Source: Rhodococcus sp. IEGM 1409 (GTDB lineage Bacteria; Actinomycetota; Actinomycetes; Mycobacteriales; Mycobacteriaceae). From it: a stretch of 64,000 bases of DNA. Positions 50,235 to 59,903 of the stretch are shown here, piece by piece. Numbering within the stretch: the stretch's first letter is position 1; each line of letters begins with the position of its first letter. The translations under genes and the position numbers were made by a program. The DNA lies in assembly GCF_030056735.1 (NCBI RefSeq), contig NZ_JASHKN010000001.1:1132720-1196719 (forward strand). Direction: 5' to 3'. The notes below the pieces were generated by a model. That model saw nothing but the letters and a program-made list of their open reading frames with translations. It was not told the DNA's origin and searched no databases.

Positions 50235-51179
50235 ATGCAGGCACCCGGGATGGACATACGCAGCGCGCAGTATCTCGTCGCCGTCGTCGATCACGGCAGC
50301 GTCACTGCGGCCGCGGACGTCCTGCGTATTTCGCAACCGTCACTGTCGCAGGCCGTACGCAACCTCGAACGAGCACTCGGAGCCACACTCTTCGAGCGCA
50401 CCACTCGCGGTTTGACTCCCACCGCAGTCGGACTGGCGGTCGCCGAGTCTGCCCGTTCGTTGCTTTCCGACGTTGCGCGGGCTGAAGCCGCGGTGGCTGC
50501 GGTAACCACTTTGCGTGCCGGGGAACTCGCCGTAGCTGTCCAGTCCGATCTTGCCATCGACCCGGTGGCAGAGGTCGCCGGACGCCTCCATCTGACGGCA
50601 CCCGGAATTCGGTTCTTCACGAACGCCGCCGCGAACGCACAGGACGTGCGAGCACTGGTCAGAGCAGGCGCGTGTGAACTCGGGTTTCTCGAGACCCAAC
50701 CGAGTACCGGTGTCTCCGACGGGCTTCGAGAAATCTCCGTGAGTACCCAGGAAACGGTCTTGTCTATCCCCGTTCACCTGGCCAGAGAACTATCCGACCC
50801 GGTTCCACGCGCTGTGGTTGCGCGCTTGCCGATGGTGGTCGAGGCCTCCGCAGCCAGGCGCGGGCATTCGGTCGACGACGACCTGGAACTCACCAACGTC
50901 GTCGTGGAAGTACCTGATCGCCTTGCCGTCCGGGAGATGGTCGGCCAAGGCGTAGGCGCCGCACTGCTTCCCAGATCGATTGCCGAACAAGACTCCCCAG
51001 CAGCTGAGGTTCGCTCGCTGTTCCCACCGATCACCCGGCAGACGATCTTGGTCTACCGCGACGGCCCGCTCTCGCCGGCCGGGTCCGCGTACATCGAGAA
51101 ACTCTGCACACGTCACAATCCGTCTACGAACAGCCTGCCCAACGGGGAGAGTGTCTCCGGATCGAATTCGACGCCGTAA
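50235..51179 (+). CDS. LysR-family transcriptional regulator
   Basis: I start at the ATG at 50235 behind GGGAGA; the ATG at 50250 is a close alternative. The 314-residue protein has a LysR helix-turn-helix (ITAAADVLRISQPSLSQAVRNLERALGATLFERTTRG) and effector domain. The last 20 residues run past the family's usual end and overlap, on the opposite strand, the 3' end of the next LysR gene by 67 bp. It is divergent from the ligase operon and probably its regulator. Confidence 0.9.
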   Translation: MQAPGMDIRSAQYLVAVVDHGSVTAAADVLRISQPSLSQAVRNLERALGATLFERTTRGLTPTAVGLAVAESARSLLSDVARAEAAVAAVTTLRAGELAVAVQSDLAIDPVAEVAGRLHLTAPGIRFFTNAAANAQDVRALVRAGACELGFLETQPSTGVSDGLREISVSTQETVLSIPVHLARELSDPVPRAVVARLPMVVEASAARRGHSVDDDLELTNVVVEVPDRLAVREMVGQGVGAALLPRSIAEQDSPAAEVRSLFPPITRQTILVYRDGPLSPAGSAYIEKLCTRHNPSTNSLPNGESVSGSNSTP

Positions 51180-52003
51180 TTCAGTGAGATCGCCGGCTCC
51201 ACCGGAAATATCTCCGCGCCGGACGCAACCGATCTCTCGGCCAGCGAACGCTCCATGAATGCCATACCCAAACCCGCAAAGACGAACGCGCCAACGGTCT
51301 CCCGCTGCGCCAACTCCGTCGACATTCGAGTCCTGACACCGGCAGCCTGCAGGGACGACTCGATGGCGAGCCGCGCCCGCGAGTGTTTGAGCACGCCCAC
51401 CACCGGAAGATCGGGCAGTTCTGTCAATGACACCGGCTCTCCTGCAGCGGGTTTCACGCCGTTGGGCCACACGTCTGGGTGCACCCCCGATGGCACTGCC
51501 AGCCAGTACTCGTTCACCCCGATCACTTTTGTCGACAGCGCCGACATGTCCGGGGGCCAATAGCTGAAGACCACCTCGCATGCGCCGTCGGCCAGCACCT
51601 GTTCGGTCGTCGCACCCTGCATCAGTTCACCGACCCGAACGGTGACACCAGGCCACCGCTCACGAAAGTTCGCCACGATGCGTGCGATCGGGCCTTCGAG
51701 ACCATGTGCCGCGGAAATGATGTCGAGTCGCCCACGAGGCTCGTCGGCCGTACCGATCGCGACATTGAACGCGGCCGCACTACTACGCATCATCTGCCTG
51801 GCCGGCCCTACCAACGCCCGACCTGCTGCCGTCAGTACCAAACCGCGACCGACACGGTGAAACAGTTCGACTCCGAGTTCGCGCTCGAGACCACGAATCC
51901 CCTGCGACAGCGACGGCTTGGTGACCGACAGATTCTGCGCTGCCGTCGACAGAGACTCCCCACCGGCAACGGCAAGGAAGTACTCGATCTGACGTAGGTC
52001 CAC
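51113..52003 (-). CDS. LysR-family transcriptional regulator
   Basis: I choose the GTG at 52003 because the product then begins VDLRQIEYFLAV, the family norm; a longer frame to 52069 is possible. The 296 residues contain the helix-turn-helix (LSVTKPSLSQGIRGLERELGVELFHRVGRGL) and effector domain. It resembles the LysR at 44005. It converges with the LysR at 50235 and its 3' end overlaps it. The phosphoesterase gene lies on its divergent side. Confidence 0.9.
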   Translation of the reverse strand: MDLRQIEYFLAVAGGESLSTAAQNLSVTKPSLSQGIRGLERELGVELFHRVGRGLVLTAAGRALVGPARQMMRSSAAAFNVAIGTADEPRGRLDIISAAHGLEGPIARIVANFRERWPGVTVRVGELMQGATTEQVLADGACEVVFSYWPPDMSALSTKVIGVNEYWLAVPSGVHPDVWPNGVKPAAGEPVSLTELPDLPVVGVLKHSRARLAIESSLQAAGVRTRMSTELAQRETVGAFVFAGLGMAFMERSLAERSVASGAEIFPVEPAISLNYGVEFDPETLSPLGRLFVDGL

Positions 52004-52125
52004 GCCGTCGACTTTGCCATAAACGCAGCCATGTCTACCGATACCAAGCACTGCAGGGTGTTCATACACGCTTCATTAATCGGACATTCAGGACACACCT
52101 TTTCCTATTCGGCACCGCCTAGCGT

Positions 52126-52143
52126 AATTGGTCCAGACCAATT
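52126..52143. promoter_or_regulatory. DasR/dre-like palindrome
   Basis: AATTGGTCCAGACCAATT is a perfect 8-bp palindrome around CA. It contains TGGTCCAGACCA, one base from the actinomycete DasR consensus TGGTCTAGACCA for amino-sugar control. It lies 42 bp before the phosphoesterase start. Confidence 0.6.
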
Positions 52144-52185
52144 GCGGATGGGTCTGAACCACCGCGTCGAAGACAAGGAATCCTC

Positions 52186-53868
52186 GTGAGACGTACGACC
52201 ATCGCGATAGCAGCCGTGACCGCGGCTCTCGCAGTTCCCGGCATCGCCCCCGCCGAACCCCAAGCCGAGCCGAACGCCGAACCCCGCTGGGGCAGCTCGT
52301 CCTTCGAATGGGGCAGTTCTTCAGGTGAGAACAACTCTCCGCCCGCAGTTCCCGGCGTCAGTGTCCCCGGCGGACGGTACGAGCACCCCCTCGACCTGAC
52401 CTTCACCGCCGAGCGGGGCGCCACCGTCCGCTACACCTTGGACGGAACGACACCCACCGCCGACAGCCAAGCTGCCACGCCCGGACATCCGCTGCAGATC
52501 GCAAAGGACACCAACGTCACTGTCGCCGCTTTCCGCGGCGATCACGCGAGCGCAGCCGTCTCGTTCGGCTACCTGATCAAGACCTCGGAGAAGCCGCTGG
52601 CTCGAGTCGTCGTGATGTCCGACGTCCATGTCGGCGATCACGTGAACAACGACAAGAAGTACGAAAGCTTCTTCGACACAATCGGTTCCATCTTCCCGAA
52701 GCCAGACGCAATCCTGTCCAACGGCGACATGATCAACGACAACGGAGACGGCAAAGGCCCAGATCACAAGATCGTCGCAGAGATCTTCCAGGCAAACCTC
52801 GCCAGGAAGGGTATGAACGACACCCAACTGCTGATCTCCAACGGCAACCACGATGCAAGTCTCGCGGCGATCAGAGCCGGATACCCGGCAGAGTGGTTCC
52901 CGGATTCCGGTGGCGGATACTACGAATCGGACGTGAACGGTGTCCATCTCTTCACAGTGAACACCGAGACATACAACAATGATTCAGCACAACGCAATTG
53001 GCTGAAGTCCCGCCTGACCGAAATCACCTCGGACTCGGCGAACCTGACCAAACCGATTCTCGTCCAGGGCCACCGACCTGCCAGCAATACGGCCATGGAC
53101 GGCCAGCAGGCGTCGAATCCACGACTGACAGAGGACTTGAGCGCCTTCCCTCAGGCAATCTTCTTCTCCGGACACTCACATCTGAACAACAACGACGATC
53201 GGTCGATCCATCAGCGTGACTTCACGTCGGTCAACGACGGTTCGATGTCGTACATCGAAATCGATCACGGCTATCAGATGGTGACCGAGTCCGGACTCGC
53301 GAACCGATTCGAATCACCTACCGCCCAAGCGCTCTTCGTCGAGGTCTACCAAGACCGTACGGAGATCAACCGCATCAACATGGCGGCAGACAAGCACGAC
53401 ATCTACGCCGGCGGCGTGTGGTCCGCGAGCTGGCAGCCGCCGTACTCGAGCGCCGGCACGCTGAGCGGTTCGGGGTGGACGGTCGAGCTCGACGGTTCGA
53501 CCAACCAGCAGATCAAGGACAACTTCCGCTACATCCAGGGTGCACGGAACACGCACGCGCCGGAATTCACCACGGCCACCCCGCTCTCGGTGAGCACCGG
53601 AGCAAACGGTGAAACAGCGCTACGGATCGCGCAGGCAATGGACGACCAGATGGTCCATCACTATGCCGTCGAGATCACGAACACAGCCACCGGAGCGAAG
53701 GTTGTCTCGTCGAAGGTGCTCTCCGACTTCTACTTCATGCCGCGGCCGAACAGCCTCGACATTCCGATTCCCGATGCAGCGGCGGGCACCGCATACGAAG
53801 CTCGTGTCGAAGCCGTTGACGCATACGGCAATCGGTCACCGGTGACAACCCTGGCATTCAAGCGCTGA
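52186..53868 (+). CDS. secreted calcineurin-like metallophosphoesterase with chitobiase-type domain
   Basis: The 560-residue protein starts at a GTG behind AAGGAA. A signal peptide covers about 1-23 (cleavage near APA-EP), then a Pro/Ser/Gly-rich linker, then a CHB_HEX_C-like domain (about 56-130: VPGGRYEHPLDLTFTAERGATVRYTLDGTTPT). The phosphoesterase domain has metal ligands D146 and H148 (SDVHVGD), D181 (NGDMIND), N221/H222 (NGNHD), H296 (QGHR) and H330/H332 (GHSH). A C-terminal Ig/FN3-like portion follows. It hydrolyses phosphate esters outside the cell. The dre-like operator suggests control by amino-sugar supply. Confidence 0.85.
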   Translation: MRRTTIAIAAVTAALAVPGIAPAEPQAEPNAEPRWGSSSFEWGSSSGENNSPPAVPGVSVPGGRYEHPLDLTFTAERGATVRYTLDGTTPTADSQAATPGHPLQIAKDTNVTVAAFRGDHASAAVSFGYLIKTSEKPLARVVVMSDVHVGDHVNNDKKYESFFDTIGSIFPKPDAILSNGDMINDNGDGKGPDHKIVAEIFQANLARKGMNDTQLLISNGNHDASLAAIRAGYPAEWFPDSGGGYYESDVNGVHLFTVNTETYNNDSAQRNWLKSRLTEITSDSANLTKPILVQGHRPASNTAMDGQQASNPRLTEDLSAFPQAIFFSGHSHLNNNDDRSIHQRDFTSVNDGSMSYIEIDHGYQMVTESGLANRFESPTAQALFVEVYQDRTEINRINMAADKHDIYAGGVWSASWQPPYSSAGTLSGSGWTVELDGSTNQQIKDNFRYIQGARNTHAPEFTTATPLSVSTGANGETALRIAQAMDDQMVHHYAVEITNTATGAKVVSSKVLSDFYFMPRPNSLDIPIPDAAAGTAYEARVEAVDAYGNRSPVTTLAFKR

Positions 53869-53894
53869 CGTTCACCCGCTGATCCGACACGACA

Positions 53895-53926
53895 AAGCGG
53901 CACCGCAAAAGTTCGCGGTGCCGCTT
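53895..53926. terminator. bidirectional terminator
   Basis: AAGCGGCACCGC (53895-53906) pairs perfectly with 53915-53926, loop of 8 nt, between the phosphoesterase and the convergent ACAD. Confidence 0.8.
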
Positions 53927-53932
53927 CTCGGC

Positions 53933-55123
53933 TCAGTTGTAGGTACGCAGCAGGCCCTTGCTGATGATCTGCTTCTGGATGTCGCTGGTGCCTTCACCGA
54001 TCAGAAGGAACGGCGCCTCGCGCATCAACCGCTCGATCTCGTATTCCTTGGAGTAGCCGTACCCACCATGGATACGGAAGCTGTCCTGCGTGACCTCCGA
54101 GCAGAATTCACTCGCCAGATACTTCGCCATACCTGCGGCGACATCGTTGCGCTCACCCGAGTCCTTGAGCCTGGCAGCGTTGACCATCATCAGATGGGCC
54201 GCTTCGACTTTGGTGCCCATCTCCGCTATCCGGAACGCGATGGCCTGATGCTCGGCGATCGGCTTGCCGAAAGTCTCGCGTTGCTTTGCGTAGGTGACAG
54301 CCAGTTCGAAAGCCCGCTGGGCGATTCCGCAAGCGCGAGCGGCGACATTGACCCGACCGACCTCGACGCCGTCCATCATGTGCCGGAATCCCAAGCCGGG
54401 GGTGCCACCGAGAACCTCTTCGGCTCCGATCTCGAAACCGTCGAAGATCATCTCCGTGGTGTCGATTCCCTTGTACCCCATCTTCTCGAGCTTGCCCGGA
54501 ATGGTCAGGCCCGGGAGTACCTCACCGAAACCTGCGGGCTTCTCGATCAATATCGTCGTCAGATTGTTGTGCGGCTTTTCCGCACCCTCGTCCGTCTTGA
54601 CCAGGACTGCCACCAACGTCGACGAACCACCGTTGGTCAGCCACATCTTCTGCCCGGTGATCACGTAATCGCCGGAGTCCGTCCGCTTCGCCTTGGTCGA
54701 TATCGCAGCAACATCGGAACCGAGGGCCGGCTCCGACATGGAAAATGCGCCGGTGAGTTCCCCGGAAGCCAAACGCGGCAGGTACTTCGCCTTCTGTTCC
54801 GGCGTCCCGTGCGCCGAGATCATGTGAGCCACGATGAAATGCGTGTTGATGACACCGGACACGCTCATCCATCCACGGGCCAACTCTTCGACGCACAGCG
54901 CATAGGTAAGCAGTGATTCGCCGATGCCCCCGTACTCGGGTTCGATCGTCAATCCGAACAGACCCATGTCCTTCATCTGCTTGACGATGTCGGTCGGGTA
55001 CGTATCCGAGTGTTCGAGCTCCTGCGCCGCGGGGATGACGACGCGATCGACGAACTCTCGTACCGCCCCGACGATGTCGGTCTGGGTTTCGGTCAATCCC
55101 GCCGTCTGCGCCAAACGAGTCAC
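53933..55123 (-). CDS. acyl-CoA dehydrogenase
   Basis: I start at the GTG at 55123 behind AGGTGG (396 residues); a GTG at 55150 is the alternative. It has MSEPALGSDVAAI (about 128-140), WLTNGG and RIHGGYGYSKEYEIERLMRE, with the catalytic glutamate in IGEGTSDIQK. It is the family's normal EGT form. It faces a DRRCG-type thiolase across a 308-bp promoter region. It resembles the ACAD at 31916, so the pair may act on related acyl-CoAs. Confidence 0.9.
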   Translation of the reverse strand: MTRLAQTAGLTETQTDIVGAVREFVDRVVIPAAQELEHSDTYPTDIVKQMKDMGLFGLTIEPEYGGIGESLLTYALCVEELARGWMSVSGVINTHFIVAHMISAHGTPEQKAKYLPRLASGELTGAFSMSEPALGSDVAAISTKAKRTDSGDYVITGQKMWLTNGGSSTLVAVLVKTDEGAEKPHNNLTTILIEKPAGFGEVLPGLTIPGKLEKMGYKGIDTTEMIFDGFEIGAEEVLGGTPGLGFRHMMDGVEVGRVNVAARACGIAQRAFELAVTYAKQRETFGKPIAEHQAIAFRIAEMGTKVEAAHLMMVNAARLKDSGERNDVAAGMAKYLASEFCSEVTQDSFRIHGGYGYSKEYEIERLMREAPFLLIGEGTSDIQKQIISKGLLRTYN

Positions 55124-55431
55124 TGTTCCACCTGTCAGTCGGTACTTCACCCTCTCCTGTCGACGAAACCGATTCGACTACAGGAACTTTCAACCAGCGG
55201 CGAGCCGTGCTCAGCAGAGGTCGTGCGTCCATTCAATCCTTGAACGGTATATGTGTCAAAGTCGATTTCGCATACGAACCGTATGGCGGAAACTATGTCC
55301 GAACAGGTCGTTCCCGCTGTTGACAATCGCGCCGCGCGTGCTGGATATTCGAGTGGCCAGGTCGCGGTGGCCCTTCGATCGGTCCGTCCACGCGACGCAT
55401 TCCCCACCTCTCCTCGAGACAGGCGCATTCC
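55124..55431. promoter_or_regulatory. divergent promoter region, ACAD / thiolase
   Basis: No gene is seen in this 308-bp stretch. It contains the thiolase promoter (55320-55349) and several short dyads (for example ATACGAACCGTAT at 55272-55284), which may be regulator sites. Nothing else is recognised. Confidence 0.5.
55320..55349 (+). promoter_or_regulatory. promoter of the thiolase gene
   Basis: TTGACA (55320-55325) and GATATT (55344-55349) are separated by 18 bp, a good vegetative sigma-factor match, giving an 80-nt leader before the ATG at 55432. Confidence 0.6.
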
Positions 55432-56652
55432 ATGCACGACGCAGTCATCTGTGAACCCGTTCGCACCCCGGTGGGCGGATTCGGCGGAGTCTTCAAGGAC
55501 GTTCCCGTCACCACTCTCGCCGGCACTGTTGTGCGTGGCCTCGTCGAACGAACCGGCATTGCGTCCACCGATGTCGACGACGTCATCTTCGGTCAGGGTT
55601 ACGCCAACGGAGAGGCTGCGGCCATCGGGCGAATCGCGGCACTCGACGCCGGTCTCGACGTGTCCGTTCCCGGAATACAACTCGATCGCCGTTGTGGTTC
55701 GGGATTGCAAGCGATCATCTACGCCGCGATGCAAGTACAGACCGGGATGAGCGACCTGGTCATCGCCGGCGGCGCCGAGAGCATGAGCGGAACCGAGTTC
55801 TACTCCACCGACATGCGTTGGGGCACAAAGCGCCCTTCCGTCGAGTTCCACGACCGACTGGCCAAACCGCGCACGAACTCCGGCGGAGTCAACTTCCCGG
55901 TCGAGGGCGGAATGATCGAGACCGCCGAGAACTTGCGTCGGGAGTACTCGATCACTCGCGACGAGCAGGACCGTTACGCGGTCCGATCACACGAGCGGGC
56001 AGTTCATGCCCAGGACAGTGGGTATTTCGACGACGAGACCATTCCCGTTTCGGTGCCCGGACGTCGTGGTGAGCAGACGGTGGTCACCCACGACGAGCAT
56101 CCGCGCCGAGGGATTCAGCTGGCCGATCTCGCTGCACTGCGCCCCATTCGAGGTCGCGTCGATCCCGACGCCACTGTCACCGCCGGTAACGCGTGCGGCC
56201 AGAACGACGCCGGCGCAGCCGCGATCGTCACTACTGCTGCCAACGCCGAACGGCTGGGCCTGCGACCGTTCGCGAAACTGGTCAGCTGGGGTGTGGCCGG
56301 TGTGGAGCCGAACCGGATGGGCATCGGCCCAGTGCCTGCCGTGGCGAAGGCACTCTCCCGTGTCGACCTGTCACTCGACGACATCGACCTCATCGAAGTC
56401 AACGAGGCCTTCGCGGCCCAGGTTCTCGCGTGCGCCAAGGCTTGGGGATTGAGCGCGCAGGACATCGAGGAACGCTTCAACGTCAACGGCTCCGGCATCT
56501 CGCTGGGACATCCCGTCGGCGCGACCGGCGGGCGAATCCTCGCCAATCTGTTGCGCGAACTCGACCGGCGCCAGGGGCGGTACGGGATCGAGACCATGTG
56601 CATCGGTGGCGGACAAGGAATTGCAGCGGTGTTCGAGAACCTGCGACGCTAG
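55432..56652 (+). CDS. thiolase (acetyl-CoA C-acyltransferase)
   Basis: The 406-residue protein has the nucleophilic Cys in LDRRCGSGLQAI (about 84-95), His in SLGHPVGATGG and Cys in TMCIGGGQG. It is closely related to the thiolase at 29390 (DRRCG, SGISLGHPVGATG, CIGGGQG). It degrades a 3-ketoacyl-CoA. It stands alone between a divergent ACAD and a convergent CaiB gene whose stop is 5 bp away. Confidence 0.9.
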   Translation: MHDAVICEPVRTPVGGFGGVFKDVPVTTLAGTVVRGLVERTGIASTDVDDVIFGQGYANGEAAAIGRIAALDAGLDVSVPGIQLDRRCGSGLQAIIYAAMQVQTGMSDLVIAGGAESMSGTEFYSTDMRWGTKRPSVEFHDRLAKPRTNSGGVNFPVEGGMIETAENLRREYSITRDEQDRYAVRSHERAVHAQDSGYFDDETIPVSVPGRRGEQTVVTHDEHPRRGIQLADLAALRPIRGRVDPDATVTAGNACGQNDAGAAAIVTTAANAERLGLRPFAKLVSWGVAGVEPNRMGIGPVPAVAKALSRVDLSLDDIDLIEVNEAFAAQVLACAKAWGLSAQDIEERFNVNGSGISLGHPVGATGGRILANLLRELDRRQGRYGIETMCIGGGQGIAAVFENLRR

Positions 56653-56657
56653 GCGCG

Positions 56658-57866
56658 TCAACCGATCGATCCGTCTTGTCGGAGATTCGTGATCTGATCG
56701 TCGGTACGACCCAACTCGGCCAGCAGAGAATCCGTCTGCTGGCCGAGAGCTGGAACATCACCCATGCGCATTTCGACATCCGAAAACGTCATCGGAGGCA
56801 GCACGGCATCGATCGGACCGTTTTCGGTGCCCACGGACCGCCACCTGGCACGCTTCTCCAGCTGCGGATGTTCCAGCAGACCGGCCATGTCGTTGAGTGC
56901 CGCGGCCGGAACACCAGCAGCTGCCAGGCGCTGATCAAGATCTGCCGTCGAGTACAGACGAGTCAGAGAACCCACCAATTCGTCTACCTCAACGCGGTTT
57001 TCGACGCGCACGATGTTGGTGCGGTAACGCGGATGGTCGACCAGATCCTCGCGCTCGAACACGTCCACCATCAGTGCCCGCCATCCACGATCGTTCTGGA
57101 CGCCGATCAGGATCTCGCCGTCGGCCGTCGGATACGAATCGTAGGGAACGATCGCGGCGTGGCCGAGACCGACGCGCGGAATCTGCTTGTCCGCATACAT
57201 TTTCATGTACATCGGATGACCCAGCCACTCGACGGTGGAATCGAACATCGAGACCTCGACGAGCGCTCCCTTACCCGTTCGCTCTCTGCGGAACAGGGCG
57301 CTCAGAATCGAAGTCAGCGCGTACATTCCTGCCGCGATGTCCGAGACCGGGATGCCGGTCTTGGTGGCCGTTTCCGGCGTGCCTGTCACGGAGATCATTC
57401 CGGTCTCGGCTTGGACCAACATGTCGTAGGCCTTGCGCTCGCGCCGTGGGCCGTCGCTGCCGTAGCCGGACATGTCGATCACGATGAGCCGTGGGAATTT
57501 CTCGCGCAGTTCCTCCGCACCGAATCCCAGTCGCGCGGCTGCGTCGGGAGCCAGGTTCTGCAGGAACACATCGGCTCGCGCGACCAGATCGAGAACGATC
57601 TGCCGGCCGGATTCCGATTTCACGTCGACGGCGATCGATTCCTTGGAACGGTTGAGCCACACGAAGTGTGATGCCTGACCGTGAACCGCCTGGTCGTAGT
57701 GACGCGCAAAATCACCGTCGCCGACGCGTTCTATCTTGATCACCCGCGCACCCATGTCCGCGAGGTGTCTGGTGGCGAGGGGTGCCGCAACCGCCTGTTC
57801 GAGTGCAACTACGGTGATTCCGTCGAGCGGAAGATCCGAGTTCGGCTGTCCCATGTCAGTAGTCAC
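56658..57866 (-). CDS. CaiB/BaiF (type III) CoA-transferase
   Basis: The 402-residue protein may start at the GTG at 57866 or the ATG at 57854 (GGGGTGA 8 nt before). It has the N-terminal LDGITVVALEQAVAAPLATRHLADMGARVIKIE, GYGSDGP, the catalytic-Asp segment GIPVSDIAAGMYA and GKGALVEVSMFDS. It moves CoA onto a carboxylate, offering a ligase-independent activation. It is last in the five-gene minus operon. Confidence 0.88.
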   Translation of the reverse strand: MTTDMGQPNSDLPLDGITVVALEQAVAAPLATRHLADMGARVIKIERVGDGDFARHYDQAVHGQASHFVWLNRSKESIAVDVKSESGRQIVLDLVARADVFLQNLAPDAAARLGFGAEELREKFPRLIVIDMSGYGSDGPRRERKAYDMLVQAETGMISVTGTPETATKTGIPVSDIAAGMYALTSILSALFRRERTGKGALVEVSMFDSTVEWLGHPMYMKMYADKQIPRVGLGHAAIVPYDSYPTADGEILIGVQNDRGWRALMVDVFEREDLVDHPRYRTNIVRVENRVEVDELVGSLTRLYSTADLDQRLAAAGVPAAALNDMAGLLEHPQLEKRARWRSVGTENGPIDAVLPPMTFSDVEMRMGDVPALGQQTDSLLAELGRTDDQITNLRQDGSIG

Positions 57867-57868
57867 CC

Positions 57869-57913
57869 CAGAAGTTTTACACCCAGAATTTTTACACTCA
57901 GAATTTTTGCACT
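57869..57913. repeat. 3 x 15-bp tandem repeat before the CaiB start
   Basis: Units at 57869-57883, 57884-57898 and 57899-57913 follow CAGAATTTTTACACT with one to three differences. They fill the 60-bp gap between the SDR stop and the CaiB start, directly upstream of the latter, and each carries a GTG on the coding strand. Confidence 0.8.
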
Positions 57914-57926
57914 CGAACAGGGCTGA

Positions 57927-58667
57927 TCAGATGTGGCGGCCGCCGGTGATCTCGAGAACCGTGCCCGTCATGTAGCTCGAGAGGTCGCTCGCGAGGAACA
58001 GTACAACCGAAGCAACTTCCGAAGGCTCGGCTGCGCGCCCCATCGGAATCTCGGCCAGCTTCTCGTTCCAGATCCGTTCAGGCATGGCCTCGGTCATTGC
58101 CGTGCGGACCAGTCCGGGCTGAACGGCGTTGACGCGAACGTTCTTGAACGCGACCTCTTTTGCCGCGGCCTTCGTCAGGCCGACGATGCCTGCCTTGGCG
58201 GCGGAGTAGTTGGTCTGCCCGAGCATCCCGACCTTGCCGGAGATCGACGAGATGTTCACGATTGCGCCGGTTTCGCGCTCACGCATGCGGGCGGCGGCAG
58301 CGCGTGTCCCGTTCCACGCTCCCTTGAGGTGAACGGCGATCACGTCGTCGAAGTCCTGCTCGGTCATCTTCCGCATCGTGGCATCGCGAGTCATACCGGC
58401 GTTGTTGACCATGACATCGACTGGACCGAAAGCGCTTTCAGCCAGATCGAGCATTGCCTCGACCTGTCCGGAGTCCCGCACGTCGCAGGAAGCGAAACGG
58501 GCGACCGACTCTCCGCCGAGTTCGGCGACCGCAGCCGTTCCCACGCTTTCGTTGATGTCGCCGATGACGACGGTCGCGCCTTCCTTGATGAAGGTGCGCG
58601 CAATCTCGAGTCCGATCCCTTGCGCTCCGCCGGTCACCACTGCGACCTTGCCGTCCAACAATCCCAT
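57927..58667 (-). CDS. SDR-family 3-oxoacyl reductase/3-hydroxyacyl-CoA dehydrogenase (FabG-like)
   Basis: The 246-residue protein starts at the ATG at 58667 behind GGAG. It has TGGAQGIG (12-19), NNAGMTRD and [29 protein letters not shown] with the S-Y-K triad; it matches FabG closely. D38 after the second strand (IGDINE) suggests NAD rather than NADP. In a catabolic operon it is likely a 3-hydroxyacyl-CoA dehydrogenase. It is fourth of the five-gene operon. Confidence 0.87.
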   Translation of the reverse strand: MGLLDGKVAVVTGGAQGIGLEIARTFIKEGATVVIGDINESVGTAAVAELGGESVARFASCDVRDSGQVEAMLDLAESAFGPVDVMVNNAGMTRDATMRKMTEQDFDDVIAVHLKGAWNGTRAAAARMRERETGAIVNISSISGKVGMLGQTNYSAAKAGIVGLTKAAAKEVAFKNVRVNAVQPGLVRTAMTEAMPERIWNEKLAEIPMGRAAEPSEVASVVLFLASDLSSYMTGTVLEITGGRHI

Positions 58668-58713
58668 GTCCACTCCGTTCGTGAGGTTAAAGCTCGTCAG
58701 GTAAAGAAAGATG

Positions 58714-59880
58714 TCAGCGCTGGTTTTGCTTTTTCGCTTGCGCCACGAGCCCACCGCCGAGAATCAGTCGCTGGATTTCGCTGGTTCCCTCGTACAGGCG
58801 CAACAGGCGAACTTCACGGTAGATGCGTTCGACCGGCACACCGCGCATGTACCCGTTGCCGCCGTGGATCTGCACGGCGAGATCCGCGACCTTGCCCACC
58901 ATCTCGGTGCAGAAAAGCTTTGCCGCCGAGGGGCCGAGACGTCGATCCTCACCGCTGACGTACCGCGCGGCCACCTCACGCACCATCGCGCGCCCGGCCA
59001 TGACACCGGCCTGCTGGTCTGCCAGCATCGCTTGAACAAGCTGGAAGTCGCCGATAGCGGTGCCGCCTTGTTCCGTGACCACGGAGAACGCGACAGATTC
59101 GTCGAGCGCTCGCTGTGCTGCTCCCACCGAGAGCGCAGCGATATGGACTCGTCCGCGTGCAAGAGACGTCATCGCTGCGCGGTATCCGGTGTCCTGGTCG
59201 CCACCGACGAGGGCCGACTCGGGAACCCGGACGTTGTCGAAGGTGACCTCGGAGGTCCAAGCACCTTCCTGACCCATCTTCTTGTCCTTGGGGCCGACCG
59301 TGACGCCCGGTGTGTCGGCCGGAACCAGGAACACTGCAATTCCGGGGCCATCGGAGTCCGCCGGGCGGGTGCGTGCGAACACCACGAACAGCTGCGCCAG
59401 TGGAGCATTGGTGATGAACCGCTTGTTGCCGTCGATGACCCAGTCGGATCCGTCCAGAACTGCCTTGGTCCGAAGGCCGGCCGGGTTGGAGCCCGCGCCC
59501 GGTTCGGTCAGAGCAAAGGAAGCGACGACGTCACCGGAGGCGATGCGCTCGAGCCACTGAGCCTTCTGCTCGTCGGTACCGAAGCCGACCAATACCTGCC
59601 CGGCAATTCCGTTGTTTGTACCGAACATCGAGCGCAGCGCCAGGGACGTGTAGCCGAATTCCATTGCCAATTCGACGTCTTGGGTGAGGTCGAGTCCGAG
59701 CCCACCCCATTCCTGAGGGATCGCGTAGCCGAAGAGCCCGATGGCTGCGGCCTTCTTGCGTATGTCCTCAGGAATGGCGTCGGTGTCGGCTATCTCCTGC
59801 TCACGCGGAACTACTTCCTTTCGGATGAACTCCCGCGCAGTCGCCAAGATATCTGCGAAGTCATCTGCATCGACCTGCAT
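58714..59880 (-). CDS. acyl-CoA dehydrogenase
   Basis: I start at the ATG at 59880, 8 nt after AAGGTGAG; GTGs at 59886 and 59889 are alternatives. The 388 residues include [15 protein letters not shown] (about 124-138), FITNAP and the C-terminal [35 protein letters not shown] with the EGT glutamate. It is the third gene of the operon (crotonase, ligase, ACAD, SDR, CaiB). Paired direct repeats lie just upstream. Confidence 0.9.
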   Translation of the reverse strand: MQVDADDFADILATAREFIRKEVVPREQEIADTDAIPEDIRKKAAAIGLFGYAIPQEWGGLGLDLTQDVELAMEFGYTSLALRSMFGTNNGIAGQVLVGFGTDEQKAQWLERIASGDVVASFALTEPGAGSNPAGLRTKAVLDGSDWVIDGNKRFITNAPLAQLFVVFARTRPADSDGPGIAVFLVPADTPGVTVGPKDKKMGQEGAWTSEVTFDNVRVPESALVGGDQDTGYRAAMTSLARGRVHIAALSVGAAQRALDESVAFSVVTEQGGTAIGDFQLVQAMLADQQAGVMAGRAMVREVAARYVSGEDRRLGPSAAKLFCTEMVGKVADLAVQIHGGNGYMRGVPVERIYREVRLLRLYEGTSEIQRLILGGGLVAQAKKQNQR

Positions 59881-59903
59881 TCCCACCACTCACCTTGCTG
59901 TTT

